Shown piece after piece: positions 21,927 through 32,379 of a DNA stretch of 64,000 nt (positions within the stretch are counted from its first letter, which is position 1; each line of letters opens with the position of its first letter). The position numbers were made by a program, and so were the translations under genes. Where the stretch lies: contig NC_056765.1 in the NCBI RefSeq assembly GCF_018687715.1, forward strand, positions 16,753,001 to 16,817,000. The letters run 5' to 3'. Source of the DNA: Carya illinoinensis. Its lineage: Eukaryota; Streptophyta; Magnoliopsida; Fagales; Juglandaceae. Below the pieces are notes generated by a model. The model did no database searches. It saw only the letters and a list, made by a program, of their open reading frames with translations, and had not been told where the DNA came from.

Positions 21927-24096
21927 TCAAGACTGATCACTACCCTCATCGGTCTCCTTAAAATCTAAAATATCCGGAACATGAATATCCTTTCCTATCG
22001 TCCAACTCTGTGTGCATATCAATGCCTCTACAGTTGTAGGAGACAATGAACTACGGAAATGATCTAATATACGACCTCTGGTACTAAAGGCTGACTCTGA
22101 GGCAACGGTGCTAATAGGGATGGCCAAAATACGGCGGGCAATCTCAGAAATGATGGGATATTTCTTTGAGGCATTCTTCCACCATCCTAATATATCGAAA
22201 TGATCATCATCATCTTGGACCATATCCGCTGACAAATAGTTGTCTAACTCAGAAACAACCTCCGTAGATTGATGGACTAGTGTGGGATTCTGTGCGAGGG
22301 TCTTAGTCCACGACATTCTGCGCTTCTTTGTAGGAGGCCCGGTCACGGTGTCTGTAGAAGGCGTTGGGGTCGGTGTATGTGTCTTCGATGTAGTACCACC
22401 CTTAATTGCCATAAACTCGTCATACAATTTTTTCAAGGTATCTCGGGCCAATTCACCAATAATGTCAGTCCATACCTGATCGTGAACAAGTCTCAACCCA
22501 TATAACAAGCCTGAAACTTTCAGACGGGGATCAAGAATAACAGCCACATATAAGAAAATATTCATTCTAGTCAAATCTCCCCAATACTTGTCATATTTTA
22601 GCATCATGGTCACTGCCATCCCCCTCATCCTTTCATTGGAACCCCTACGCATATCTTCTAATTCTTCTTTTATCCTACATATTTGTTGACAAAACTCATG
22701 GGATGTAGGGTACAAAGAACCAGATATATTCAACGTGACATCATAAAATAATCCAAGAAAATCAACGAAAGTAGAAACTACCACCCAATCATCATCATTA
22801 GGCTTTCGTGATCCCCCGTGCTCATCAAAGTATTTGACATATTGGATGTCTTCATCACCCAATAATTGAAACGCTGCCTTATATTCCTGGGCCGCCTCCA
22901 ACATCAAGAAGGTTGAGTTCCATCTGGTAGGAACATCAGTACAAAGACCCTTTCTTCGATGTTATGCCCGCAGCATTTGCAGCAACTTTGAATTTCTCCA
23001 ATCTAGAAGGAGAAGACCTCACCCATTTCACAGCCATTCTAACTCGTGCAACCGAGTCATCAACATCTTTCAACCTCTCAATCACAATTAAATTCAAAAT
23101 ATGTGCAGCACATCTAACATGCAAGTATTCACCACCCAAGAATGTCTTATTTTTATCTTTAAGATAATTCTTTAGATATCCCAATGCGATATCATTAGAC
23201 GACGCATTATCAACTGACACAGACAAAACCTTTTCCAACTCCCACTCCTTTATTGCGGCCTCCAATGCCTTCCCAATCATCTCACCCTTATGATTAGTTA
23301 TTTGACAAAATTTAATAATATTTTTGTGCAGAACCCAATCAGCATCAACAAAATGCACAGTCAACGACATGTAATTCATATTTTGGATAGAAGTCCAAGT
23401 ATCGGTAGTGAGGCAAACTACCAAACCCGCGAGTTGGCCCCTCAAAACATCTTTATCACGAAGGTACATCTTCTTAATATCCTTTGCCACAGTGTGACGA
23501 GAAGGAAGTACAAATCTGGGTTCCAACTCTTGGACAAATTCTTAGAACCCTTTACCCTCCACAAACTGAAAAGGCAGCTCGTCCATGATAATCATACGAG
23601 CTAATTTCCTTCTACACTCATCGGGGTTATACTTCATATACCCCTTCAATGTTGGCCCCCCGGCCCCACTACTCCCATCCGTCATTTTAAAATCTAGTCT
23701 AGATTGGCCCTTCTCTACTAAGGATTTTAAAATTGGACTCTTCTTGCATTGTTCCTCTAGATGGACCTTCAGCTGGGATGTACCATGTTTCCTATAGTGA
23801 CATCCATACATTTTCCCATAGTGATTACATTTAGCTTGTGGGTTGTTGGGGTTCCCACCCTCTAGTTTGGTAAAGTGTTGCCAAACTATAGATATAGGTT
23901 TCTTGCCCTGTGTGGGCTTCGGAGCAGGGCAAAGTGTACTCGTTATAGGGGTAGGAGTAGGGTTAGTTTCTGGGGTAGGGGTGTTGGCTGGGGAAGGCGA
24001 GCTATCACTGAAATCTGAAGACATTCCTGATTCTCCAACAAAAAAAAAAAAAAAATCAAAGTGCAATCCAACATAATCAGCAAAAACTACATGCAA
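21927..24096 (-). pseudogene. hAT transposase, RICESLEEPER-like, one stop and one frameshift
   Basis: Domains in order: zf-BED (VWQHFTKLEGG ... GTSQLKVHLEEQC), the RNase H-like catalytic region (VCLTTDTWTSIQNMNYMSLT, HVRCAAHILNLIV, VRSSPSRLEKFK), and a C-terminal hAT dimerisation domain (LDNYLS...DILGWWKN...YPIISEIARRILAIPISTVA, SESAFSTRGR). Length about 720 residues is near full. Defects: an in-frame TAA at about 23539-23541 after VEGKGF, a 1-nt frameshift near 22930 just before DVPTRWN, and the second BED zinc ligand changed (CNHY instead of CNYC). In active elements it cuts and pastes the element by binding the terminal repeats. The few lesions suggest fairly recent loss of activity. Confidence 0.9.
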
Positions 24097-24224
24097 AACT
24101 ATTATTGATGTATTAAGTACTTTTTATATATAATGATGATAATATGAATGGCTACACTATAATAAGTTTTTACACCTCATATAAGCAATTCCAGATAATA
24201 TGAGCGCTAATCAGAACATTCGCT

Positions 24225-24490
24225 CGAGCGGACGTCGAGCGAAGTGTCGAGCGCACGGTAGGGTTGCATTCTCGCTGGAGCGGACTGTCGAGCGGAACTC
24301 TCGGGATGAATTCGCACGAGCGGACAGTCGAGCGGAAGTAGAGCGAAACTCTTTGGATGAGTTCGCTAGAGCGGACTGTCGAGTGGAGGTCGAGCGGAAC
24401 TCTCTGGATGAGTTCGCTCAAGCGGATTGTCGAGCGGAGGTCGAGCGGAACCTTAGCTTGAGGCAGGGTCGAGCCACGGTCGAGCTGCAG
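24225..24490. repeat. GC-rich tandem repeat, 51-bp unit, CGAGCGGA motif
   Basis: Three to four units of GGATGAGTTCGCTCAAGCGG + GTCGAGCGGAGGTCGAGCGG type, spaced 51 bp (about 24289-24443), inside a larger field of CTCGAGCGGA / GTCGAGC words. Strongly CpG-rich against AT-rich surroundings. Probably a nested LTR-derived segment inside the hAT (24170-24800). Confidence 0.7.
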
Positions 24491-24905
24491 TCAAGCCACA
24501 ATCAAGCCAAGTCCCAAAAAATACATTTTCAGTAGGAAATCAAGCCAAAACTCAACATAATTTGATTAGGAAGAGTCGAAGAGAGATGCTTCATATTTTT
24601 AATAGGCATTATTTTAATAGGCCACTTTAATAGGCATTATTTTCTTCTCTCTTTTCTCTTTTTTAAGTTTTGGCAAGCGTAGGGGTTAATTTCGTGTCAT
24701 TTATATATAGGCCAAGGTAATTTAGGTTAATCATGTGTACGTTATATATATCATGTGGAGTCATGAGTATAAAACTTTCCCACAGTAGTTAATATTAGTT
24801 ACTGAAATTAATATTAGTATATTGGTATATTTTTTAATTTTTTAAAATCTTGAAAGATGTTTAAAAAATATGAAAAAGAAAAAAGATCAAAAAGTGCAAA
24901 TTACA

Positions 24906-25196
24906 CTAGGACCTAGTTTGAATTGGAAGATGAGATGAGATGGGGTACGCCTAGCGATTGTATGGTTGCATAGTAACCGGGTCTAAAAAATAATTCAATT
25001 TTTTTAAATTTTAAAATAAAAATTATATTTTAACAATATTTTAATTTTATAATATATTTATTTAAAATTTTCTCTCTCTCTCTCTCTCTTCTCAAATCCA
25101 TAAAATATTTTAACTCAAACTATTTTACTTTTATTTATGAACTTTTTCATTAATATTCACAAACCATCTCAATTTAGTATCTAAATCAAAGCTAAG
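24906..25196. mobile_element. Foldback MITE nested in the hAT
   Basis: Left end GGACCTAGTTTGAATTGGAA and GATGAGATGAGATGG; right end in reverse complement AGCTTTGATTTAGATACTAA and ATTGAGATGG. Core includes (CT)n at 25074-25090. Related by its ends to the large foldback at 14250-14822. Confidence 0.6.
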
Positions 25197-25555
25197 AAGG
25201 GAAAGAAACTTGTAAGTTCGAAAATTACCAATTGATATATGCATACATTATTTAAATAATATTTTTTTGAATTAGCGTGTTAACACGCGAACAAATAATT
25301 GACATGAGCCAAAAACTTAATTTCATACTTTCAAGAGCAAAAACCCTAGCCAAGAAAAGAAAGATGCCAAAAACCCTAATAAATCATAGTGTTACATGAT
25401 GATTATTATCTCAAACAAGTTTCACAACTCCATAAATTTATATATATGTATATAAATAATTTCTTTCTTAATTAATTGGTAGGTCTTTTTCTTATTCTTT
25501 ACAATTTTTGTATTCGATAATTTTGTAAACAAAATTTGCAGGTTGAAAGTAGGGG

Positions 25556-25760
25556 TGGGCACTGGGAAATTAATGAGTTTAGGGTTTTCGATTGGGGTAT
25601 CAATCCATGAAACCCCTAAATCAATTTAGGGTTTCGGATTGGAACCCTAATTTAATTTAGGGTCCCAATCCGAAACCCTAACTCCTAAATTGATTTAGGG
25701 GTTTCAATTCAATCATGAAACCCCTTAATCAATTTAGGGGCTAGGGTTTCAATGAAATTT
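25556..25760. repeat. Palindromic CCCTAAA/TTTAGGG-rich block
   Basis: At least eight alternating copies of AATTTAGGGTTTC-like and ACCCTAAATCAATT-like words in both orientations. The block can fold on itself. Superficially telomere-like but not tandem in one direction. Lies near the 5' subterminal region of the hAT. Confidence 0.65.
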
Positions 25761-26157
25761 ACAACAAAAATGGACAATCCGAAACATCCAAAATGTTTGA
25801 AATCCGAAACAATCACACAATGTCACAAACAACGAATCCACAGCACACTTCACAAATCCCATCATCCATCTCCGATTCAACCCCATCCTTCATTCAATCT
25901 CTGATCAAAACTCAAAATATATATATATATATATATAATTTAACGGAGAAAAATTAGGAAAATTAATGACCGGAGGAGAAAATTATACATACCGTGCGTC
26001 CGGCGTGCGAGAGGGAGGAGGGACGGCATGCGGCACGGTGACTTAGGGTCGGAGGGGAGGGGATTGGGGGTTTCGGAGGGGAGGGGAGGGACTCGGGAGA
26101 AGTGTGAAGGTTTCTGGGTTTTGGACGCCGGGGTGGGGGGGGGTAAGGGGTAAGGGG

Positions 26158-26198
26158 TATACTTAAATGAAACGGCGCCGTTTTGTCATTTAAGTATA
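26158..26198. repeat. 41-bp near-perfect palindrome in hAT end
   Basis: TATACTTAAATGAAACGGC is followed by GCCGTTTTGTCATTTAAGTA + TA; the arms differ by a 2-nt gap. The centre CGGCGCCG is preceded by a G-rich strand-biased stretch (26040-26157). Confidence 0.85.
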
Positions 26199-26296
26199 CC
26201 TTAAACTTATATATATATATAATATTATATATTATATATATCATACGGGGCGGGGCAGCGGGTAACGGGGCCCCGCTGCCCACCCCTAGGTCCCTT

Positions 26297-28690
26297 AGCA
26301 TAAACGACTCCACCATGTCCATGTCCTTCGCATGCACGTACTCTCTTATATTTTTCTCCTCTAGGGTTTTCAGCCTTTTGACCTCTATATATAGATGCAC
26401 ATAGACACCTCTTATGAGTATAGTGTTACTGCCGCCAGCCTCGTCCAAAGCCAAACCTCTCCCGTCGCTGTCCTTGCACCTAGCACCATCATAGAACCAT
26501 CATGCAACTACAACAAACCGCAGATCCACAATGCCGTGACCCAAAGCTTTTCGCCGATGCATCTGGTATGACCAAAAGAAAGAAACCAAACTCCCCTAGC
26601 TCATTCTCCACAACCACACAGCACCTTAGCCCAACCACTGCCTTGCACCTCTACACATCCGTTCCAATCACAAACAACCGTTAACGGCAACTCCAATTCA
26701 TCGCATAGCAATAGCCCAAACGGAAAACCCACATGTCGGGATCTCCTCCGTACTAGGGAAACCACCCCAAACCGCTGCCACCCTGTGCCGTGAACCCCTT
26801 GCTTCCTGCCTTTGGACGTTCAAAGCGGTCTCTGTTTTGGCTCTCTAAAACAGAGCATTACCAAGGGAAAGCAAGTCGCGCTCCCTCTTTGGTAAGCCCC
26901 ACCGTGCACCACCCAACGCAGCCGAGTTCCCTCCTACACGCGAAATCTGCTAGCTGTTTGTCCTCTATTTTTAGCCCCTAAAATGGAGCATGGGTTGTGC
27001 TCTCAACCCCTTGCGCGACAGAGGTCTAGCGTCATCGTCATCACCTCCATGTCGTCTCCACCTGCACAGAAGCTGCTGTCGAAAGCTGTGTGTCACCTTA
27101 GCTGCTTGCCAGTAAGCCACACGAAGTTCCTCCCACTTTCTCACTCTCTGTCTGTCTCTCTCTCATCTGCCTGTCTCTCTCTCTCTCATCTCTCTGTCTC
27201 CCTCTCTTTCATCACTCACCTTTTCTCTCTCTCATCTCTCTCTCTCGCTGTGCTTAGCCCTCAGCTCGGCGGCGTCTCGGCGGCGTCTCCCTCTCTCTCG
27301 GTAAGTTTCTGATGTGCAGCCCCTGTTTCTTGCAAGAAGCCTTCTTTTGGTTTTGAAGAAAATAGAAAGTGATCATGCCCCTCGTAAAGCTGGTTAAGGA
27401 GGGATGATTTTAAGTTTTTACCGTTTGATTTTTTCTTTTTTTAAAAACCAAAGAATTAGGATTTTTTAAGGTTATTTTTCAGTCACTCACTGGGTTGGTT
27501 TTTACGTCGAGCCTAAGTCTTTTGTAGTAAATTATTGAATTTATTTCAGTGAGCTTGTTTCTACTTGTTTCTTTTTATTTATTTTTTAGTATATTGTGTT
27601 AAGTTATTTCAAAGTAAAATATTTTTAGATTGAGTTCGGAGTCTAAATTATTTTGGGTCAGGTAATATTTTTATTTCAGTGACTTGTCATTTTTTTTAAA
27701 ATGGGTTGGGTACTGTTGTCTTTTAAATAGACTTATAAAATAAATGAGAATTAGGTTAGGTAAAAATTAAGTGGATAATTGATGATTTCGGAAAAGGATG
27801 GTAGTTTAGGAATTATGAGGATTTTTGGTTTTGAGAATTTTGAACAGGTTAATTTAGCTTTTCGGGTTTAAATATCGAAATATGTATTTGACTGCAAATT
27901 TATGAGAATTATGTAATTATTTTATAATTTTTATTCAGCATTATTGAGAAAAATTTATGAAAAATTAAAAAGTTTAAGTAAGCGGAATTCCTATGCTAGG
28001 TTTTATATAAATTATTGAGACTAAAGTTGACTTTGTGAAAACTTTGCATGTTTTGTTATGAAATGAAAACTTGGGAAAAACAACCTCGGTCATTTCTTTG
28101 ACTTGAAAATTTGTGCATTTATTTAGAAAGATGCGCCGACTTTTGTTTTCAAAATGTGAGAATGATCTAAATATATTTTAGTACTCTATTTTCTTTTGAT
28201 ATGGCATCTAAAAAACCTTTGGCATGATATACTGATTTTGTATCTGACTCTGTCTCTACTTTGCTATGTCCTGCTCTGCTCTGTTTGAGTTGGTACCAAC
28301 TTCTCTGTTTCTGAGTGCACCCACTTTAGAAACAAAGTAGTTTTTATGTGATCTTTCCTATGTACACTCTCAGGGCTCAAAGAATAATAAGGGGGAAATT
28401 CACCTCGCACAACCCTACCACGAGAGTTAAACATGGTCTCTGCTTTGTGAGATGCTCTATTTTGATGTGATGATGATGCTCAAGTTATGTTATGCCAAAG
28501 TACTCTGAGTGTTATGGGTCTTAAAACTGTTGCTCTATTACGTTTAAAAATATGTTTTGTTCTGCATGATAATCCTGAAAAATATTTTATCTTGCATACG
28601 GTACTTTGTGGAAGTTCATGTTTGCACACTAGTACATATCTTCTGCTTATTAAGTTGTTAATAATTTACCCCATGTAGCTGTTCATACCA
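26297..28690 (+). other. Right part of the probable LTR; no protein gene
   Basis: Balanced-to-GC-rich from 26297 to 27300 with CT-repeats (27135-27250), then AT-rich. ORFs here lack known domains and end in CT microsatellite. GTAAGTTTC at 27301 looks like a splice donor, so transcripts from the TATA at 26386 may be spliced, but no partner exon is visible. Confidence 0.45.
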
Positions 28691-28856
28691 TGAAAGAAGG
28701 CATGTTTTATATAAACTTCAGCTATACAATAATCAGTCATGCTATACATGGAAACACAATCAAATCAAGTAAGTACTGTGATAAATAAATGACTAAGATC
28801 ACGGTATTCCATATTTGTCAGCTATCAAGTGATCCATCTCAGCCATATCAGAGCAT

Positions 28857-28965
28857 TCATTCCTTTGAGCTGGCAGTGCAGTGAGCTTGACTTGAGGACT
28901 CGGGCTCCACTCTTGCATCTATTGCAGCAGTTTCCAATTCTTCCTTAACAACAAACTATTCTCAT
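28857..28965 (-). other. Orphan terminal-exon-like block
   Basis: Minus-strand reading EELETAAIDARVEPESSSQA then HCTASSKE and a stop, preceded by TTTGTTGTTAAG that could be an acceptor. Hydrophilic C-terminus style, good codon balance. Family not recognised. If real it limits the right end of the LTR call. Confidence 0.3.
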
Positions 28966-29019
28966 TCGAGAAATTGGAATTCACCTATATTTGTTCGGAC
29001 GATTTGTTTGACAGACAAT

Positions 29020-29245
29020 GCTAAGGTGATTACTAAATGTGCCTACCAAATGTATATATTAGTATAACTGAGTTTTTTTTTTTTTTTTCTTTAAGCTTTT
29101 TTTAAACATTTTTAACGATTGAGAAAATAAATAAAAAATTTAAATTTATTATTAATCACTTCTTTAATCATTAAAAAAATAAAAAATATATAAATTGACA
29201 TATTTGATGAACATATTTGATAGTCATACTATCATTTTTCTTTTA
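29020..29245. mobile_element. MITE with about 36-bp terminal inverted repeats
   Basis: Left ATGCTAAGGTGATTACTAAA + TGTGCCTACCAAATGT pairs with right (reverse complement) ATGATAGTATGACTATCAAA + TATGTTCATCAAATATGT. Core is T-run and A/T rich. No duplication found. Confidence 0.6.
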
Positions 29246-29376
29246 TGAAAACCATCAAATTAATAAACACCATCCAGCTGTTGAAAAGATTTAAAATAAA
29301 AAACATTTTTTGATATTTTAAACTTACTCACCACTCAACATGTTGGAGTTTTTATTTGAAATGTAAGAATAACATT

Positions 29377-29857
29377 TTTTTTTCTAATGAAAAGAACGAC
29401 TTTCACAATTTTATTAATAACCCACGATTATTGTAAGGAATGCCTTGTACAAAGAAAAAGCCCTCATGGTAACAAATCCAAAAACTAAGGCCTCGTAAGT
29501 CGTAAGAACTCCGATATCAAAATAAACCTATACAGAATCTAAAGAAAAACATGGGATATTAACTAGAAAATATAGAAAGCAAACATGGCATACCGGCTTT
29601 TTCAAGTTTGTATAATCCAAGTAGTCTCTTAGGGATAACATGGGTCATGGAGAGTTACCCACTACCAACATCTCCCAGTTGTCCATTGTGGGTGTTATGT
29701 CTATTAACAATCTCTCCTTGATCTCTTAATCAATTATCCCTCAGACAAAAATGAAGCGTGCGGTCTAACGAGAAGGTAAATGGTAGGAGTACTATATTAA
29801 ATCACCACCATACTAACATAGTACATCACTCATAACATCTTATCTATGCCCCAGACT
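29377..29857 (-). other. LINE 3'-end scrap and copia 3 LTR remainder
   Basis: A T-run at 29377 followed by CTTTCACAATTTTATTAATA and GGTAACA resembles minus-strand LINE 3' tails seen at 31260 and 60440. Beyond about 29600 the text is probably the rest of the copia 3 LTR, continuing after the CACTA at 34545. No coding content. Confidence 0.35.
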
Positions 29858-30109
29858 ATTCACTACAAGAAATTTGGTCTATTGCAGCGATTTTTATAAT
29901 GTTGCAAAAAAAATTGCTGCAAAAAGTCTTCTATTACAGCGATTTTTAAATCCTTGCTAATTTTTTTCTCAAAATTGAAAAGGATTCATGATATTTATAT
30001 TTACAGCAAAAAATATAATATTTGCAGTAATTTTGATTGCTGCATTTGTAAAAATATAATTGCAGCACCTAAATAATTGTCGAAATTGACTCTGAGCGCC
30101 AAAATTCAA

Positions 30110-30611
30110 TTTCCACTCAACCCCCCGCCCCCCCCCCCCCCTCGGGATTTCCCCTTTTCTTTTCCCTCTAGCAGCCTTGCCCCCCCTCCCCCCTCTCGAT
30201 CCCAGCGCTTTCTCCCTCGACCCACGCCGCCGCGCACAGCCCGTCGCCAGAGACCCCACCACGTCACTGCCACCTCCTCGACGTCCGCCCCCTCCTTCTC
30301 CCCCAAATCCCATGCCGAAAATTTCCTTTTCTCCAAATCTGGCCTCACCTCTCTCTCTCTTGGATTTCTCTGTATCGCTGTCGCTAGGGGCGCCTTTCGC
30401 CACCACTCACACGTCGACGCCATCGCTAGTCCTCTATCGAAGCCCCTCCGTGCCTAGCCCAGCCCCCCGAGGCCCTCCTTCTCTCCCTTGCTCTGTTTGC
30501 AACCCACGAACCCCAACGAGTTTCTAAGCGAGTGAAGCTGAAAACCCTAGAATTTTTCTTCCTTTTATTGCACATAAGACTTGCAATTTGTAAGAATCGG
30601 AGAAATTGAAG
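30110..30611 (+). promoter_or_regulatory. Captured GC-rich promoter/5' UTR-like block
   Basis: A C-rich, CT-rich segment directly upstream of the Josephin start codon, very unlike the AT-rich CACTA ends. It contains a run of 14-plus C near 30129-30142. Probably the native 5' flank of the captured gene. ORFs read through it are products of composition and lack domains. Confidence 0.5.
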
Positions 30612-30695
30612 ATGGCTTTCGGGAATACGCAAATTTATCGTGAGCAGCAAAGATTACAGTTCTGCCTTTTACACTTGCTCAACAATCTCGTTCAG
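30612..30695 (+). pseudogene. Josephin-like deubiquitinase first exon, captured
   Basis: 28 codons from ATG to a CAG|GTACC splice donor. The product includes IYREQQRLQFCLLHLLNNL, matching the N-terminal Josephin block (Y-E-Q--Q-FC--H-LNNL) with the catalytic cysteine at residue 18. Josephin proteases remove ubiquitin (ataxin-3 and Josephin-like families). The downstream exons with the catalytic His and Asn are absent, so this is a fragment, though the start codon, frame and donor are intact and it could drive transcription of a chimera. Confidence 0.8.
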
Positions 30696-31237
30696 GTACC
30701 TTTTCCTAAACCCATTGCTTCTTACAAAGGTTTGTTCGGTTGGTGAGAAAATTTTTGCCATCTAATTTTTCATGTATTGGGTAACTTTTTGATTGTCTCT
30801 GCAATGTCTGGAAATTGTTAATTTATTTTGAAATTTGTTTTAGAATTGTTTGTGTTGTTACTCTTACTTTCTAAATTTCTAGTTTTATTGAAATCTGCAA
30901 TTTTAAACAATTTGTTGCCTCATATGATAGTTCTGGTACTCCCTGTCTCAATCAGTTTCCTTGTACAGGAAAACATTTTTGTTTGATATGATTTAGGATT
31001 CATAATTTCATTTTAATGTATAAACCTGATGAATGATCTTTTGTTAAACTTTAGTTATCTAGCTTTACTGATAAAAAATAAGTTATCACAATTAGCTTTG
31101 GTCTTCCTGACACTGCAGGTTATACCACTTGTTTGCCATTTTTCTGGTTCATGTAATCCATCAACCGTGAGGCTTAACCACTAGGAAGTAGAAACTCTTT
31201 TTCATGAGTTTGGACATGCTCTTCATTCATTGCTTTC

Positions 31238-31562
31238 TTTATTTCTTTTCTTTTTTTTTTTTTAAAAAAAAGTAAAGAAAAAAGAACGGTATCCCAATTT
31301 TATTGATAGCTTTCACTTGTGGCGGAGGAAAACTGTTGTTACAACCCGAGAATGGGGGTTATAGATATTCAAAGACCAAAACCCAGGCCTCAAAAAATTC
31401 TTAGAAACTCAATTACAAGACACTTGCCACAAAGCATACAGGAAAATAAGAGCGAAGCAACAACCTGCAAGAAAAAACCTGCACGAATATATAATAAGAT
31501 AAGAAGTAAACAACTGCAAATTCATACGTACCTCGTGAGGAAAACCTCAAGTAAACAACTTT
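31238..31562 (-). mobile_element. 5'-truncated LINE tail inside the CACTA, 13-bp duplication
   Basis: Flanked by ATTCATTGCTTTC at 31225-31237 and 31563-31575. A poly(T) run at the left end shows minus orientation. CTTGTGGCGGAGGAAAACTG is close to CTTTGTGGTGGAGGAAAACC in the 3' UTR of the LINE at 60421-63075, so both belong to one lineage. Confidence 0.75.
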
Positions 31563-32023
31563 ATTCATTGCTTTCAAGAACGGTATTTATCTAATTTTAT
31601 CTCTTTACAAGTGGCATTCTAGCATTACCCTAGCTAGTACAAACATTATTATATCTTTGTTTTCCTTGTCATAATTAATTTTTCAATTGATCCTCAGGAT
31701 TACCAACATTTCTCAGGTACTAGATCAATGGTTCTTGATTTAGCTTAAACACCTTTAAACCTCTTTGAGTGAGTGGATTGATGAAATTACCTGGTTTATA
31801 TAATACTATAATTGCTATTTAATGTTTATTTTAGCTTATGAAGATTAATGTACAAATACATGCATAATGTGTTTGAATAGTTTGAATGGGGCTACTTGTT
31901 ACCATGTTGTAGTGTGATTTTCCTTGTTTTGAATTATGTCCCGTCCTTTTTCTTAAAATGGAGAGTATTTCACTATGGTGAATAGAAAATTATTTCTTGT
32001 TCTATTATCATTGTGGTCCTTTT

Positions 32024-32214
32024 GTTGACTTTCTTTTACCCATTAGAATGCAAACTAGTGGTCAAAGGGCTTGGGATGAGTTGTAGATGCAGACATCCTG
32101 GGTTCGATTCCTCACTAGGGATTCCCCTAAATTACCTAATGCATGGGTCTGGCAGGTGGGGTCGTGCATCTTAGGTCTACTCCCAGCCACTTCATTTCCA
32201 AAAGAAAAAGAAAA
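32024..32214 (+). mobile_element. tRNA-derived SINE, 13-bp duplication
   Basis: ATTGTGGTCCTTT at 32010-32022 is repeated at 32215-32227. Inside, TGGTCAAAGGGCTTGG resembles an RNA polymerase III A box and GGTTCGATTCC (about 32100-32110) is a near-perfect B box; an A-rich tail (AAAAGAAAAAGAAAAA) ends the unit. About 190 bp. Mobilised in trans by LINE enzymes in general. Confidence 0.7.
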
Positions 32215-32379
32215 ATTGTGGTCCTTTGAGAAGGATTGTGTAATTAACAGCTTTGATGATCCCATCATGTCTTGTTGATGCTTTGTTATATCAATTGCTG
32301 CCTCACACTATCATCCATCTTCTAGTTTCCGCCTCATGTAAATTCTTGAAATGTTCTTTTGCTATCTTTTTTGATATAG

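Larger units (their letters stand above)
21179..26288 (-). mobile_element. hAT transposon, 5.1 kb, with perfect 8-bp duplication
   Basis: Left end TAGGGGTGCTACCCG, right end reads CACCCCTA on plus (TAGGGGTGGGCAGCGGG inward). Flanked on both sides by GGTCCCTT (21171-21178 and 26289-26296). Subterminal regions are strikingly GC-rich (21185-21360 and 26240-26288). Carries one transposase gene on minus (21927-24096), plus a tandem-repeat block, a nested foldback MITE and a palindrome on the 5' side of the gene. Insertion is into the probable solo LTR. Confidence 0.88.
20805..28827 (+). mobile_element. Probable gypsy-type solo LTR, split by a hAT
   Basis: Begins TGTAACACCCAGGTCC at 20805, a common start of plant gypsy LTRs, and plausibly ends ...CAGCTATCA at 28827. 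AGTGA occurs at 20800-20804 and 28828-28832, a candidate 5-bp duplication. LTR features on plus: TATATATAG at 26386-26394, CT-rich leader, GTAAGT at 27301, and the 28240-28680 CTCTGCTCTGCTCTG and TTGTTAATAATTTACCCC motifs familiar from LTRs. Without the hAT it is about 2.9 kb. No gag/pol and no second LTR, hence solo. The right end is the weakest point; similarity may stop near 28690. Confidence 0.45.

Noticed and set aside
25548..26288. A second, smaller hAT starting at TAGGGGTGGGCAC
   Set aside because: The left flank (GTTGAAAG) does not match GGTCCCTT at the right end, whereas the 21179 border does; kept only as a remark.
25963..26454. 163-codon minus-strand open frame
   Set aside because: Runs across the hAT border and its duplication, mixing G-rich subterminal DNA with host LTR; not a gene.
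26502..27312. Plus-strand open frames of 60-109 codons
   Set aside because: Inside the probable LTR leader, ending in (CT)n; no conserved domain and no start-context support.
30077..30527. GC-rich open frames on both strands upstream of the Josephin exon
   Set aside because: Composition effect in a promoter/5' UTR-like block; low-complexity Pro/Arg and Gly/Arg peptides without domains.
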